Part shown: piece after piece, positions 8,289 to 17,252 of the stretch
How the letters are laid out: each line of letters starts with the position of its first letter
Position numbering within the stretch: position 1 is the stretch's first letter
Assembly (NCBI RefSeq): GCF_030734285.1
Contig: NZ_CP132294.1
Span: forward strand, 1,984,001-2,048,000
Length of the DNA: 64,000 nucleotides
Source of the DNA: Natronococcus sp. AD-5
Lineage (GTDB): Archaea; Halobacteriota; Halobacteria; Halobacteriales; Natrialbaceae
Direction: 5' to 3'
Made by a program: the position numbers and the translations under genes
The notes under the pieces: model-generated
Databases searched by the model: none
The model's input: the letters and a program-made list of their open reading frames with translations, nothing else
What the model was told of the DNA's origin: nothing

Positions 8289-9311
8289 ATGAGTGGGACA
8301 CCGAGTATACTTCTCGGTGGTATCGCGGTCGGGATCCTCGCGTGGGGCCTCGAACGATACCGTACTCGGTTCGTGAAATCCGATCTCGCACTCGCGGGAC
8401 TACTGGCACTCGGAATACTGGTCTTCGTGGCACTTCCGGGATTCTATGATTTTATCGGCACCATGTTGAATATCGATCAGCGATTCGTGCTGCTGTCGCT
8501 GCTCGCTCATTTCACGATGCTTTCCCTCGTGCTGTATCTTTTGGCGGCGATCCGTGAGACAAACTCTCGCTTTTCGGATCTCGTCAGAAACCTCTCGGCT
8601 AATCAAGTCCTGCAGACGGACGGTGGCGAACAGACGATTTTCGTCGTGATTCCCGCGTACAACGAAGAGCAGACGATTCGATCGGTCGTCACGTCGCTTC
8701 CGGAGTCTATCCGCGGTTACGCGGTCCGGCCATTAGTCGTGTCCGACGGGTCCGCCGACGATACCGCGAAGAACGCGAAGTATAACGGCACCACGGTCGT
8801 CGAGCATCCGATAAACCAGGGACAAGGCGGGGCACTGAAAACCGGTTTTCAGATCGCACTTGAGCAGGGCGCCTCGATCGTCGTAACGATGGACGGTGAC
8901 GGTCAGCATCCGGCCGAAGAACTCGAGCAGTTAGTTTCCCCCGTGATCGACGACGAGGCGGACTATGTCATGGGTTCTCGATTCAAGGGGAACGACTACT
9001 CCGGCAACGGTCTCGTCCGCGAGAGCGGGATCGTATTTTTCACGTGGATGATCAACATTTTAACGAAGTCCGATATCACGGATTGTACGAACGGCTTCCG
9101 CGCAGTTCGGGCGTCCGCCCTCACGGAAATGCGGCTGACCGAGGAGCGATTCAGCGCGCCAGAGTTGATCATCGAAGCGCGAAAGAACGGCCTCCGTATC
9201 ATGGAGATCCCGATCACGATCGAGGGACGGAAAGACGGAATGACGAAGAAACCAAAGCTAAAGTACGCGCTCGGATTAACTCGAACTATCGTAATAACGT
9301 GGTTGAGATAG
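8289..9311 (+). CDS. DUF2304-like membrane domain fused to GT2 (dolichyl-phosphate-sugar synthase-like) glycosyltransferase
   Basis: The 340-residue protein begins with three hydrophobic segments within about residues 5-95, resembling DUF2304 (a stand-alone membrane protein usually encoded beside GT2 genes). A full GT2 domain follows with IPAYNEEQTI, VSDGSADDTA, the DGDGQHPAEELEQL metal-binding block and DCTNGFRAVRAS, as in dolichol-phosphate mannose/glucose synthases. An earlier ATG at 8244 exists, but the start at 8289 is preferred because GGAGG precedes it by 8 bases and the hydrophobic domain starts there. It probably charges a lipid carrier such as dolichyl phosphate with a sugar. The methyltransferase gene follows after 7 bases, so the two form an operon. 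Confidence 0.85.
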   Translation: MSGTPSILLGGIAVGILAWGLERYRTRFVKSDLALAGLLALGILVFVALPGFYDFIGTMLNIDQRFVLLSLLAHFTMLSLVLYLLAAIRETNSRFSDLVRNLSANQVLQTDGGEQTIFVVIPAYNEEQTIRSVVTSLPESIRGYAVRPLVVSDGSADDTAKNAKYNGTTVVEHPINQGQGGALKTGFQIALEQGASIVVTMDGDGQHPAEELEQLVSPVIDDEADYVMGSRFKGNDYSGNGLVRESGIVFFTWMINILTKSDITDCTNGFRAVRASALTEMRLTEERFSAPELIIEARKNGLRIMEIPITIEGRKDGMTKKPKLKYALGLTRTIVITWLR

Positions 9312-9318
9312 TGATATT

Positions 9319-9975
9319 ATGAGAGCAAATACAAAGCGAAGACGGCACGTCGGGAAAACGTTCGAATGCATTGAACCCCACATCCGAAACAGATCGGTCC
9401 TGGATCTCGGGTGCGTCGCCCATGATCCAGAAAAGCGGCACGGGGAAGCGTGGCTCCATGAGCTCATTCTGCGACGGGCGGAGGATGTGCTCGGCGTAGA
9501 TATTTTGAAAGACGAGATTGAATCGCTGAAGCAAGCGGGATACAACGTCACGTACGGCGACGTTCAGAATCTCAATCTCAACGAAACGTTCGACGTAATC
9601 GTCCTCGGCGAACTGATCGAGCATCTCGTCGATTTCGACGGGCTATTTCGGTCGCTCGACGCTCACCTCGTAGATGGAGGAAAACTCATCATCACGACGC
9701 CGAACGCGATGGCGGTCCACTGGACCGCGCTGCGACTTTTGAAACAGGACTTCGTAAATTCGGATCACACTTGCTGGTTCGATTCGACGACTCTGGCGCA
9801 ACTCCTCTCGCGCTACGGATTCGAACCCACACGTATCGAGTACATCGGTGATTGTCGGCTGACTCGAAACGATCCCCTGCAGATCGGTGGCTGGGCGTGT
9901 GAACGGCTCCTTCCGGATCGGATCGGAAAAAGTACGATGATCGCCGTCGCCCAACGCGAAGACCCCTCACCGTAG
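9319..9975 (+). CDS. Class I SAM-dependent methyltransferase
   Basis: The 218-residue protein carries the SAM-binding motif I VLDLGCVAHD near residue 30, an acidic end to strand beta-2 (GVDIL), motif II/III-like FDVIVLGELIEHLVD and LVDGGKLIITTPN, as in Methyltransf_11/23 proteins. It starts 7 bases after the GT2 gene and should be translated with it. In a glycan locus, sugar O-methylation is the likely role; methylated hexuronic acids are known in haloarchaeal N-glycans. The substrate is not readable from sequence. Confidence 0.82.
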   Translation: MRANTKRRRHVGKTFECIEPHIRNRSVLDLGCVAHDPEKRHGEAWLHELILRRAEDVLGVDILKDEIESLKQAGYNVTYGDVQNLNLNETFDVIVLGELIEHLVDFDGLFRSLDAHLVDGGKLIITTPNAMAVHWTALRLLKQDFVNSDHTCWFDSTTLAQLLSRYGFEPTRIEYIGDCRLTRNDPLQIGGWACERLLPDRIGKSTMIAVAQREDPSP

Positions 9976-10015
9976 CGACGGCCCAGAGATCGAGATGCCA
10001 AGCGTCGGACGAGTA

Positions 10016-11251
10016 TCAGGCGGGTGCGGGCTCGTGTACGACGTCCGATAATACGGCACCCACCTCTTCTCCGAGCGCCTCCCAGCGGTGGTTTTCGTCG
10101 ATGAATTCGACGCCTCGTTTCCCCATCGTCCGCCGTTTCTTTGAGTCGACGATGAGGTCTCGCATCGCCGTCGCTACGGCCTCCGGATCGTTTTCGACGG
10201 CGATTCCGGCCTGCGATTCGCTCGATACGAACTCGATTTCTGCAACGTTACTCGCCACGTAGGGCGTTCCGATGGCCATCGTCTCAAGCAACTTCGTCGG
10301 CCTCGCGTAATCGAGCGTCTCGTTCGTTTTGAGGGGAACGATACTGAGCGTCGACGCGGCCACCAGTTCCGGAATCTTCGTGCGAGCGACGGGACCGTGG
10401 ATACTAACCCGGTCTTCGATCTCGAGGTCGCGACAGAGCGCTCGCAGCTCGTCTCGCCGTTCTCCGAATCCGTAAATGACGAACTCACAATCGGTTTCCA
10501 ACGTACTGAAGGCCCGAAGGTACGGTTCGAAGGCCTGCCCCTCGCCGAGTTTCCCGGTGTAGATTATCCGGTTTTGCTCTTCGAGGTCGATCGAGGAATC
10601 GAACAGAGCCGCATCCACGCCGAACGGGACCGAGGTAAATTTCTCTTCGTCGATCCCGTACTTCTGCCGGTATTGGGATGCCATCGTCGGCGTAAGGGCG
10701 ATGATGTGGTCGCACCGCGTCAGTGCAAACCGTTCCATTCGTTCGATGACCTTGTAAGTGAGCGATTCCTCGTCGACGAACCCGAAGCTGGCGGCGTTAT
10801 CGAGCCACAGATCGTAGATGTCGACCACGAAGCCACAGCCGAGAAACGCTGCGGTAATCCCCGGTACGAGCGTGGTGTGGGGGCCGATCTGAACGACCAC
10901 GCAGTCGTACTTTCGACCGTGGATGACGACGTACACCGTCGCGAGAACGGTGAATATCACGTGGTTGAGGATGCGTTCGATGTTCGATCTGTTTTCGACC
11001 GGCTGGTACGTCCACAACCGCGTCACCGGGATCCCGCTGATCCGTTCGTTCTTCCAGAGTTCCCAGCTCCGATCGAATTCGCCGACCGGCACGGACGGAT
11101 GGGGGCTGACGACGCGGCAATCGAACCCGCTCGGCAAGTGCGTTACGAGCTGTTCCCACCGGTGAGCGCCCGCCATCGATTCGGGTGGAAACAACTGAGA
11201 GATGACCAGGACGGACGCCTGATCCTCCGATTGAGTGCGATGTCGTTGCAT
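10016..11251 (-). CDS. GT4-family glycosyltransferase
   Basis: The 411-residue protein shows GT-B organisation: an N-terminal domain starting VLVISQLFPPESMAGAHRW and a C-terminal nucleotide-sugar domain with IIYTGKLGEGQAFEPYLRAF and the retaining-GT motif in RPTKLLETMAIGTPYVASNVAE (about 325-345). A hydrophobic helix at about 90-112 may anchor it to the membrane. The gene follows the UDP-ManNAc dehydrogenase-type gene by 8 bases on the minus strand, forming an operon (epimerase, dehydrogenase, GT4). That suggests it transfers the sugar made by its neighbours, possibly ManNAcA. Confidence 0.85.
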   Translation of the reverse strand: MQRHRTQSEDQASVLVISQLFPPESMAGAHRWEQLVTHLPSGFDCRVVSPHPSVPVGEFDRSWELWKNERISGIPVTRLWTYQPVENRSNIERILNHVIFTVLATVYVVIHGRKYDCVVVQIGPHTTLVPGITAAFLGCGFVVDIYDLWLDNAASFGFVDEESLTYKVIERMERFALTRCDHIIALTPTMASQYRQKYGIDEEKFTSVPFGVDAALFDSSIDLEEQNRIIYTGKLGEGQAFEPYLRAFSTLETDCEFVIYGFGERRDELRALCRDLEIEDRVSIHGPVARTKIPELVAASTLSIVPLKTNETLDYARPTKLLETMAIGTPYVASNVAEIEFVSSESQAGIAVENDPEAVATAMRDLIVDSKKRRTMGKRGVEFIDENHRWEALGEEVGAVLSDVVHEPAPA

Positions 11252-11259
11252 GGGCTGAA

Positions 11260-12534
11260 TTACGGAGCGACGGGGTTTCCGACCCCGAACTGTAACAGCT
11301 GTATTCCGGCTTCTTCGAGATCCCGGCGTTGTGCCTCGAGTTCGGCAGCCGTTTCGCTGTGCGGGACCAGTTGAACTACAACGTCCGGCGATTCCGCTTC
11401 GAGTACGGATCGCAGATCGTCGTACGCCATGGTATCGACGTACCGATCGTAATGGCTCACGCGGTACCCGTCATCCCGTAAGTCGGCGACGATCTGTCGC
11501 GCCGGGCTGTTCCGACAATCGTCGACGCCGGGCTTGTACGCTCCTCCGAGCGCGACGATCGTCGGATCGGCGCAGTCGGCGATCGCCCGACGGATCTTTT
11601 TGGCGGCTACGTCGGGCATCTTGTCGTTTATCCGTCTCGCGCTCGTGATGAGGTTCGTGTGTTCGGGGTCGACCTCGTTAAGGAACCAGGGATCGATCGG
11701 CAGACAGTGACCACCGACGCCGATTCCCGGCATCAGGATGTCCACCCTCGGATGATTGTTGGCGAGGTCGATCACGTTGCTCATGTCGATGCCGAGTTCC
11801 TCGCCGATCAGGGCGAATTCGTTCGCGAGTGCAACGTTGACGTCTCTAAACGTGTTCTCCATCAACTTACAGAGCTCCGCGGACAACAGGTCGGTGTAGT
11901 AGATCTCTCCTTCGAGGAACGGCCGGTAAATCTCGGCCGCTCGGCGCTGACTCGGCTCGTCGATTCCACCGATGACGCGGTCGTTGGCGATGAGTTCCTC
12001 GAACACGTTCCCGGGAAGAATCCGCTCCGGCGAGTGGGCGAGCTGCACGTCCTCTCCGGGCGTGAATCCGGCATCTTCCAGGAACGGCACGACCGTTTCG
12101 TTACACGCGAGTGGAGGAATGGTCGACTCGATGTTTATCAGATCGCCGGGTTTCAGGTACGGGCGGATCGATTCGAGCGCATCGCGAATATACGAGAGGT
12201 TGGGGCTCTTGTTCGGTTCGGTCAACGGCGTCGGAACGGAAATGATGAACGCGTCCCCCTCCGTCGGTTCCGTTTTCGCGACCAAGTTTTCCTCGACGCT
12301 CGCTTTCCCCAGCAGTTCCTGAAGCTTTTCTTCGTCGATGTTCAGCGTCCGGTCGTTGATCGCCCGCACTAGATTCTGATCGATGTCGACGCCGACGACC
12401 TGCTTTCCGTGGTCGGCGAGCAGCAACGCCAGCGGGAGCCCGATAAACCCGGTGCCGAGTATCACGACGTCTTCGACCGGGGCGATATCCTCCGACCTGT
12501 CTACCGTAGCGGCTGGGATCTTACTCGACGTCAT
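11260..12534 (-). CDS. wecC: Nucleotide-sugar 6-dehydrogenase, UDP-N-acetyl-D-mannosamine dehydrogenase type
   Basis: The protein has an N-terminal NAD domain ILGTGFIGLPLALLLADHG, a central block ENTFRDVNVALANEFALI, and the catalytic-Cys loop GVGGHCLPIDPWFL (about residue 280), then the C-terminal UDP-binding domain with GGAYKPGVDDCRNSPA. This is the UDP-glucose/GDP-mannose dehydrogenase family; HCLPIDPWF is typical of the UDP-ManNAc (WecC) branch. It oxidises the C6 alcohol to a carboxylate with two NAD. ATGs at 12543 and 12534 are both possible; 12534 is chosen for the shorter overlap (14 bases) with the upstream epimerase. The wecB-like gene at 13509 supplies the expected substrate. Confidence 0.85.
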   Translation of the reverse strand: MTSSKIPAATVDRSEDIAPVEDVVILGTGFIGLPLALLLADHGKQVVGVDIDQNLVRAINDRTLNIDEEKLQELLGKASVEENLVAKTEPTEGDAFIISVPTPLTEPNKSPNLSYIRDALESIRPYLKPGDLINIESTIPPLACNETVVPFLEDAGFTPGEDVQLAHSPERILPGNVFEELIANDRVIGGIDEPSQRRAAEIYRPFLEGEIYYTDLLSAELCKLMENTFRDVNVALANEFALIGEELGIDMSNVIDLANNHPRVDILMPGIGVGGHCLPIDPWFLNEVDPEHTNLITSARRINDKMPDVAAKKIRRAIADCADPTIVALGGAYKPGVDDCRNSPARQIVADLRDDGYRVSHYDRYVDTMAYDDLRSVLEAESPDVVVQLVPHSETAAELEAQRRDLEEAGIQLLQFGVGNPVAP

Positions 12535-13438
12535 AGAATTCACGCATCCATTCGATCGTTTGCGGGACGCCCTCCTCGAGGGAAACGCGCTGTTCGTGGT
12601 CGAGGTCGCGTTTCGCTCGTTCGACGCTCGCCTTCTTGTTCAGCGTATTGTGCTCCTCGACGCCGCGGTACTCGACTTTGCTGTCGTCCTTTCCGAGGTA
12701 CTCGAGAACGATATCCGAGAGCTCCTTGATATTGTAGTACTCCTCCCCGGCGATATTATACACGTTACCGGGATCAAAATTCTCTACGATATTCGCCAGG
12801 GTTCGAACCGTATCGTCGATATACGTGAACGAACGGTGGTGATTCTCGTAGACGTGATACGGCAGATCGTGGAGCGCGCGGTAGCAGAACTTGCAGACGA
12901 CGCTCCGATACTCGCTGTACTTTTCTCCCGGCCCGTACGTGTTGAAAAACCGGACGCGAACCGTCTCGGTGTCGTGTCGATCGGCGGCGTTCAGGATCTG
13001 CTGTTCGTTCACCCACTTCGAGATCGCGTAATCGTTGAGCTGTCGAGGGCCGACTTCGAGCGGGACCGACTCCTCCATCACGTCATCGTAATCCCCGTAC
13101 ACTTCGCTGCTCGAGGAGAAGATCATCCGGAACCCGTGCTCGGCCTGCAACCGGAGCATGTTCTTCGTCCCGATCGCGTTCGACTTCCACATGGTCTCGT
13201 AGAAGTCCTCGCCGTTGTTTCGCCCGAACTCGGCAGCCAGATGGTACACGTAATCGAAGTCCTGATTCTCGAATATCCGCTCGAGTTGTCGATACTCGCT
13301 GACGTCACAGCGATAATACCGCTCGCGTTCGTGCCACGGTAAATCGGCGACCCACACGTCGTGTCCGCGCCGTTCTAACTCTTCCGTGAGTGGAGCACCA
13401 ACCGCTCCGAGTCCACCGGTTACGAGAATCTTCACCAT
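12521..13438 (-). CDS. NAD-dependent epimerase/dehydratase (extended SDR)
   Basis: The 305-residue protein has glycine motif GGLGAVG at residues 8-14, HLAAEFGRNNGEDFYETMW, Ser110-111 before EVYGDYDD, and the catalytic Tyr137/Lys141 (NDYAISKWVNEQ). A substrate block HRSFTYIDDTVRTL follows. It belongs to the UDP-glucose 4-epimerase / GDP-mannose dehydratase group. It is the first gene of a minus-strand operon with a UDP-ManNAc dehydrogenase-type gene and a GT4. The unusually long FGRNNGEDFYE segment is similar to that in other archaeal polysaccharide-cluster epimerases. The sugar is not identified. Confidence 0.85.
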   Translation of the reverse strand: MVKILVTGGLGAVGAPLTEELERRGHDVWVADLPWHERERYYRCDVSEYRQLERIFENQDFDYVYHLAAEFGRNNGEDFYETMWKSNAIGTKNMLRLQAEHGFRMIFSSSSEVYGDYDDVMEESVPLEVGPRQLNDYAISKWVNEQQILNAADRHDTETVRVRFFNTYGPGEKYSEYRSVVCKFCYRALHDLPYHVYENHHRSFTYIDDTVRTLANIVENFDPGNVYNIAGEEYYNIKELSDIVLEYLGKDDSKVEYRGVEEHNTLNKKASVERAKRDLDHEQRVSLEEGVPQTIEWMREFYDVE

Positions 13439-13508
13439 ACACTTAACACGACCACAGCATACAATAATTATCTTGTGATTATATTTTCCCGGAGAACGGC
13501 GTCGAATA

Positions 13509-14588
13509 TTACAGGATTACATCTAGTATCGTCGTCGCTGCCGTTCCATCACCGAACGGATTCGACCAGTCTTGCGAACGAGTCATCATCACCGTTGCAC
13601 CGTTCACGATTCCCGATGGGTCCGTTCCGACGAGTTGATTCGCGCCGACATCGATCGTCTCCGGACGTTCGGTATTATCCCGCAGCGTAACGCACGGCGT
13701 TTGTAAAATCGATGCTTCCTCTTGCACTCCCCCGGAGTCCGTAAATATAAGTCGGGAATTGTTCTCGAGATATAAAAAGTCGAGAAAGTCAAGCGGTTCG
13801 ATGAGCTGTATCCGATCTGGGATATCTAGTCCGAACTCCTCGATATTCTGCTGGGCGCGGGGATGAATCGGATAAATGGCGTCGAGGTTCGTCTGCGCTG
13901 CGAGTTCGTTTACTCCTTGGAGAATTCCTGAAAATCGGTCGCGATCGTCGACGTTCTCTGCTCGGTGTGCGGTTAGCAGGTAGAATTCGTCCGGTTCGAG
14001 ATCGTACTGCTCGAGTACCGTACTTTTCTGCTCGGCAAGGTCTACGTTCTGGTAGACGGCGTCGACGATCGTGTTTCCGGTCACGACGACGTGATCTCCG
14101 GTGATTCCCTCTGCTTCGAGTAACCGCGCCGACTGGTCGGTCGGCGGAAAGAGATAATCCGAGGCGTGATCAGCCAAGACGCGATTTACCTCTTCGGGCA
14201 TATTCCGATCGAAGCTCCGCAGTCCCGCCTCGACGTGTCCGAGCGTCATCTCGAGTTTACTCGCCGCGATGACCCCCGCGAGAACGGAGTTCGTATCTCC
14301 TTGGACGAGAACGTGTTCTGGGGATTCCTTGCGAAGTATTTTCTCGATACCCGTGATCATCTCCGCCGTTTGCTTCCCGTGAGATTGTGACCCGGCTTTG
14401 AGGTTGTAATCCGGGGCCGGAAGTTCGAGTTGATCGAAGAACACAGAATCCAGCGACTCCGAGTAGTGCTGTCCGGTGTGGATAATGATGTGGGGAATAG
14501 CCTGGTTGCGACACTCTCGGATGATGGGCGAGAGTTTGATGATCTCCGGTCGGGTGCCTAGTACGAACGCGATACGCAGCTTGGACAT
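13509..14588 (-). CDS. wecB: UDP-N-acetylglucosamine 2-epimerase (non-hydrolysing)
   Basis: The 359-residue product starts MSKLRIAFVLGTRPEIIKLSP, the hallmark N-terminus of non-hydrolysing UDP-GlcNAc 2-epimerases. It continues with HTGQHYSESLDSVFF, GHVEAGLRSFDRNMPEE, LLTAHRAENVDD and TDSGGVQEEA, all conserved UDP-binding or active-site blocks. It interconverts UDP-GlcNAc and UDP-ManNAc in the cytoplasm. The frame is open upstream to 14633, but the ATG at 14588 gives the normal N-terminus. The gene for the matching dehydrogenase lies two genes downstream on the same strand, so the locus can make UDP-ManNAcA. Confidence 0.92.
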   Translation of the reverse strand: MSKLRIAFVLGTRPEIIKLSPIIRECRNQAIPHIIIHTGQHYSESLDSVFFDQLELPAPDYNLKAGSQSHGKQTAEMITGIEKILRKESPEHVLVQGDTNSVLAGVIAASKLEMTLGHVEAGLRSFDRNMPEEVNRVLADHASDYLFPPTDQSARLLEAEGITGDHVVVTGNTIVDAVYQNVDLAEQKSTVLEQYDLEPDEFYLLTAHRAENVDDRDRFSGILQGVNELAAQTNLDAIYPIHPRAQQNIEEFGLDIPDRIQLIEPLDFLDFLYLENNSRLIFTDSGGVQEEASILQTPCVTLRDNTERPETIDVGANQLVGTDPSGIVNGATVMMTRSQDWSNPFGDGTAATTILDVIL

Positions 14589-14715
14589 TCGTATTAACGC
14601 CGTTTTACGTGGTAAATAAAGAAACCATAGCATTGAATGGTTGACTATAGTCCCATAATTTATTCTACCACACGAGGGTAGTTATGCTATTCAGGGATTC
14701 AATAGCTATTTGTAC

Positions 14716-15867
14716 TTAGTACCGCGCTCGCGCTGCCTCGTACATTTCCAGGTGTCGGTCGACGCATCGATCCACCGAAAAGTTCGTTTCCGCTCGTTTT
14801 CGCGCAGCGATCCCGCGCCGTCGTCGCTCCGTGGGAGCGTTGATTGCCTCGCAAATCGCATTTGCGATCGCGCTCGAGTTTCGAGGTGGAACGATCCATC
14901 CGTGCGTACCATCGGTGATCTGCTCGGGAACGCCACCTACGCGCGTCGCGACGATCCCTTTCTCCATCGCCATCGCTTCGAGAACGGCAATCGGACACGC
15001 TTCTTTGACGGATGGTAACACGAATACGTCGAACATCGACAAGAGGTGCGGAACGTCCGCGCGGTGTCCGACGAACCGAACCGTGTTCTCGAGTCCGAGG
15101 CGAGACCGAAGTTGGGTTACTCGCTCGAAGTATTCCCGTCGCGACTCGAGAAGCTTTCCGACGACGGGAACGGCGATCGGGCCGACCCGGTCTCGAACCT
15201 TCGCGATGGCTCGGAGCAAGTATTCGTGACCCTTAACCGGGTTCACGTTACCGACGGTTCCGACGATCGGTATTCCGTTGGCGATCCCCAACTCTTCGCG
15301 GAGCGATCGATCGCCGGGAGATACCCTTGTGGGATCGAACTCGTGTACGTCAACGGGCGGGTACACCGTCCGTGCCGGAACGGATTCGTCGAAGAAGTGG
15401 TCGTGGACCGCGTCGGCGGCGAGCGCGATTTCGTCGGCAATCGCTTGAGCGAGACGGGCGGCGCCGCGATTGATGGGCCACGGCGTTCCCGTGTCGTTGA
15501 AAAACCAAGCCAGCGGCGTATCCGTGTAGTACGCGGCGATCGAAGCTGGAAATGCGAGCGTCATACTTGCATGGACGACGTCGATGTTTCGGCGCGTAAT
15601 CATCGACGCGAGCCGGCGAACGGCCGGAAGGAAGTCCGCGGCGAACCGCGAATTCGCGAGCACATTTCGGGGTGGATACATCCGAGACGGACCGGGACGG
15701 AGGACCTCGAACCCTTCGTCGGCCGCCATGCGTTCGAACGCGTCGTCACCGTCGGGGAGGTGAAATACCGTTTCGACCCCGCGGTCGCGGAGTCCTCTTG
15801 CGACGACGAGCGCCCGTAACTGAGGCCCACCTACGCGGGGGTCGGCGAGACTGTTTAGAACTCGCAT
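14716..15867 (-). CDS. GT4-family glycosyltransferase
   Basis: The 383-residue GT-B protein has the N-terminal glycine-rich loop SLADPRVGGPQLRALVVARGL, the C-terminal IVGTVGNVNPVKGHEYLLRAI strand-loop, and the retaining motif SVKEACPIAVLEAMAMEKGIVATRVGG split over about residues 295-320, with the two Glu residues spaced as in GT4 enzymes. The start ATG at 15867 immediately precedes the Rossmann strand. The next minus-strand gene (wecB-like) ends 127 bases upstream of the start region of this one's terminus, so they may be separate units. Acceptor and donor are unknown. Confidence 0.85.
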   Translation of the reverse strand: MRVLNSLADPRVGGPQLRALVVARGLRDRGVETVFHLPDGDDAFERMAADEGFEVLRPGPSRMYPPRNVLANSRFAADFLPAVRRLASMITRRNIDVVHASMTLAFPASIAAYYTDTPLAWFFNDTGTPWPINRGAARLAQAIADEIALAADAVHDHFFDESVPARTVYPPVDVHEFDPTRVSPGDRSLREELGIANGIPIVGTVGNVNPVKGHEYLLRAIAKVRDRVGPIAVPVVGKLLESRREYFERVTQLRSRLGLENTVRFVGHRADVPHLLSMFDVFVLPSVKEACPIAVLEAMAMEKGIVATRVGGVPEQITDGTHGWIVPPRNSSAIANAICEAINAPTERRRRGIAARKRAETNFSVDRCVDRHLEMYEAARARY

Positions 15868-16091
15868 TCGTGAACCGATCGTTCGAGGGGATTCCCTATA
15901 AAATACTGTGGAAGAAAATAGGAACGCGCTTTTTCCTCACCTCGATACTCAACGGGGAGCTAGGCGTATCCAAGGTCTTGAAGTCGCTGTTCGGCATCTT
16001 CGGATTAATGATTTAAGCCTTGTAGAGAAAACATATTGATGATTTCATACCAAAATTTAAGACATTGGTTATTCAACGTATTTCTGTTCAA

Positions 16092-17234
16092 ATGCCGTCT
16101 CCCTCGATTGCAATCGTGGTCGTCGTTGAGGAGTTGGACGATGAGAACGCCGCCTATGGTGCTATTCAAAATTTTATCGACGTCTGTGAGCAGATGGTTG
16201 AGAGTATCACGATTATTGGACCAGAATCCGTTGAGATCGACGAGGAGGGTGTAGAGACCGTCCTAGTCTCGCGCCCGTCATCCCGTTTCCCATCGGCGAT
16301 AGGGTATCTTCTCTATCAACTGCGTCTGACGAAGACACTCCTGCAAGAGCGGAATCAGATCGATCTGGTCTTTTATCATATCGGTGGCAGCCTTCTTCTT
16401 GCTCCGATGCTAGTATGTACTCGGTCTCAACTCCGTTCGACCGTGTTTATCACGGGATCGATTGAAGAGGGATTTTATGCGCAAAACGGGCGCGGCCTCG
16501 TCTCGAAGCTCGTCGCACGATGCATCAGATGTGCGGAATCAATAACCTGCACGCTGGCCGATGAAGTGATCCTTCTTTCGGAAAGTATGGACTCTCCGAC
16601 GATCTACTGGCCGTTCTCCACTGATTCGCGAGCAGCGAATTTTAATTATATCGATCGCGATGTCTTCGAGAAGCGCACGCCGATCGATGATCGGCCCGTC
16701 GATGTCGTCTTCGTCGGTCGATTCGAGCCCATAAAAGGCGTTCAGAACCTCGTCTATGCGCTACCGCAGATCGCAGAGCGATATCCCGATATTCAGATCA
16801 AACTGATCGGCTCCGGCGAACAGCGGGCCGAATTCGAGCAGTTCGTTGAGCACCACGGGCTCGAGGATCATGTGACGTTCACAGGCTGGATCGATCGGAA
16901 TGATATCCCCAAACACCTCAATGATGCCCGTACGTTGCTGCTGCCATCAGTGTCCGAAGGAGTTCCGAAGGCAATTCTCGAAGCGATGGCGTGCGGGACG
17001 GTGCCTATCGCAACCCCGGTCGGTGGAATTCCCGATCTAGTCGTCGACGGTGAAACCGGCTTCGTACTTCGGAATTCAGATCCAGACGCGATCGAACGGA
17101 CAGTACTGCGAGCGCTACGGCGAGATGATCTGGATATCATCAGCGATAACGCACATCAGTCTATCCGGGATACCTATTCGTATGAGAGCGTGAAAAACAC
17201 GTATTCGGATATATTGCACGATACGGGACAGTAA
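16092..17234 (+). CDS. GT4-family glycosyltransferase
   Basis: The 380-residue protein starts at ATG 16092 (MPSPSIAIVVVVEELDDENA); an upstream TTG at 16065 is in frame but less likely. The C-terminal domain shows VDVVFVGRFEPIKGVQNLVYAL, VTFTGWIDRNDIPKHL and the retaining-GT motif around SVSEGVPKAILEAMACGTVP with both Glu residues. The N-terminal half is lower in GC and shorter in recognisable motifs. The flippase gene follows 18 bases after the stop, so the two are probably co-transcribed. A role in building a lipid-linked oligosaccharide is inferred from this pairing. Confidence 0.85.
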   Translation: MPSPSIAIVVVVEELDDENAAYGAIQNFIDVCEQMVESITIIGPESVEIDEEGVETVLVSRPSSRFPSAIGYLLYQLRLTKTLLQERNQIDLVFYHIGGSLLLAPMLVCTRSQLRSTVFITGSIEEGFYAQNGRGLVSKLVARCIRCAESITCTLADEVILLSESMDSPTIYWPFSTDSRAANFNYIDRDVFEKRTPIDDRPVDVVFVGRFEPIKGVQNLVYALPQIAERYPDIQIKLIGSGEQRAEFEQFVEHHGLEDHVTFTGWIDRNDIPKHLNDARTLLLPSVSEGVPKAILEAMACGTVPIATPVGGIPDLVVDGETGFVLRNSDPDAIERTVLRALRRDDLDIISDNAHQSIRDTYSYESVKNTYSDILHDTGQ

Positions 17235-17252
17235 CAAAAACTTTACGTAACC

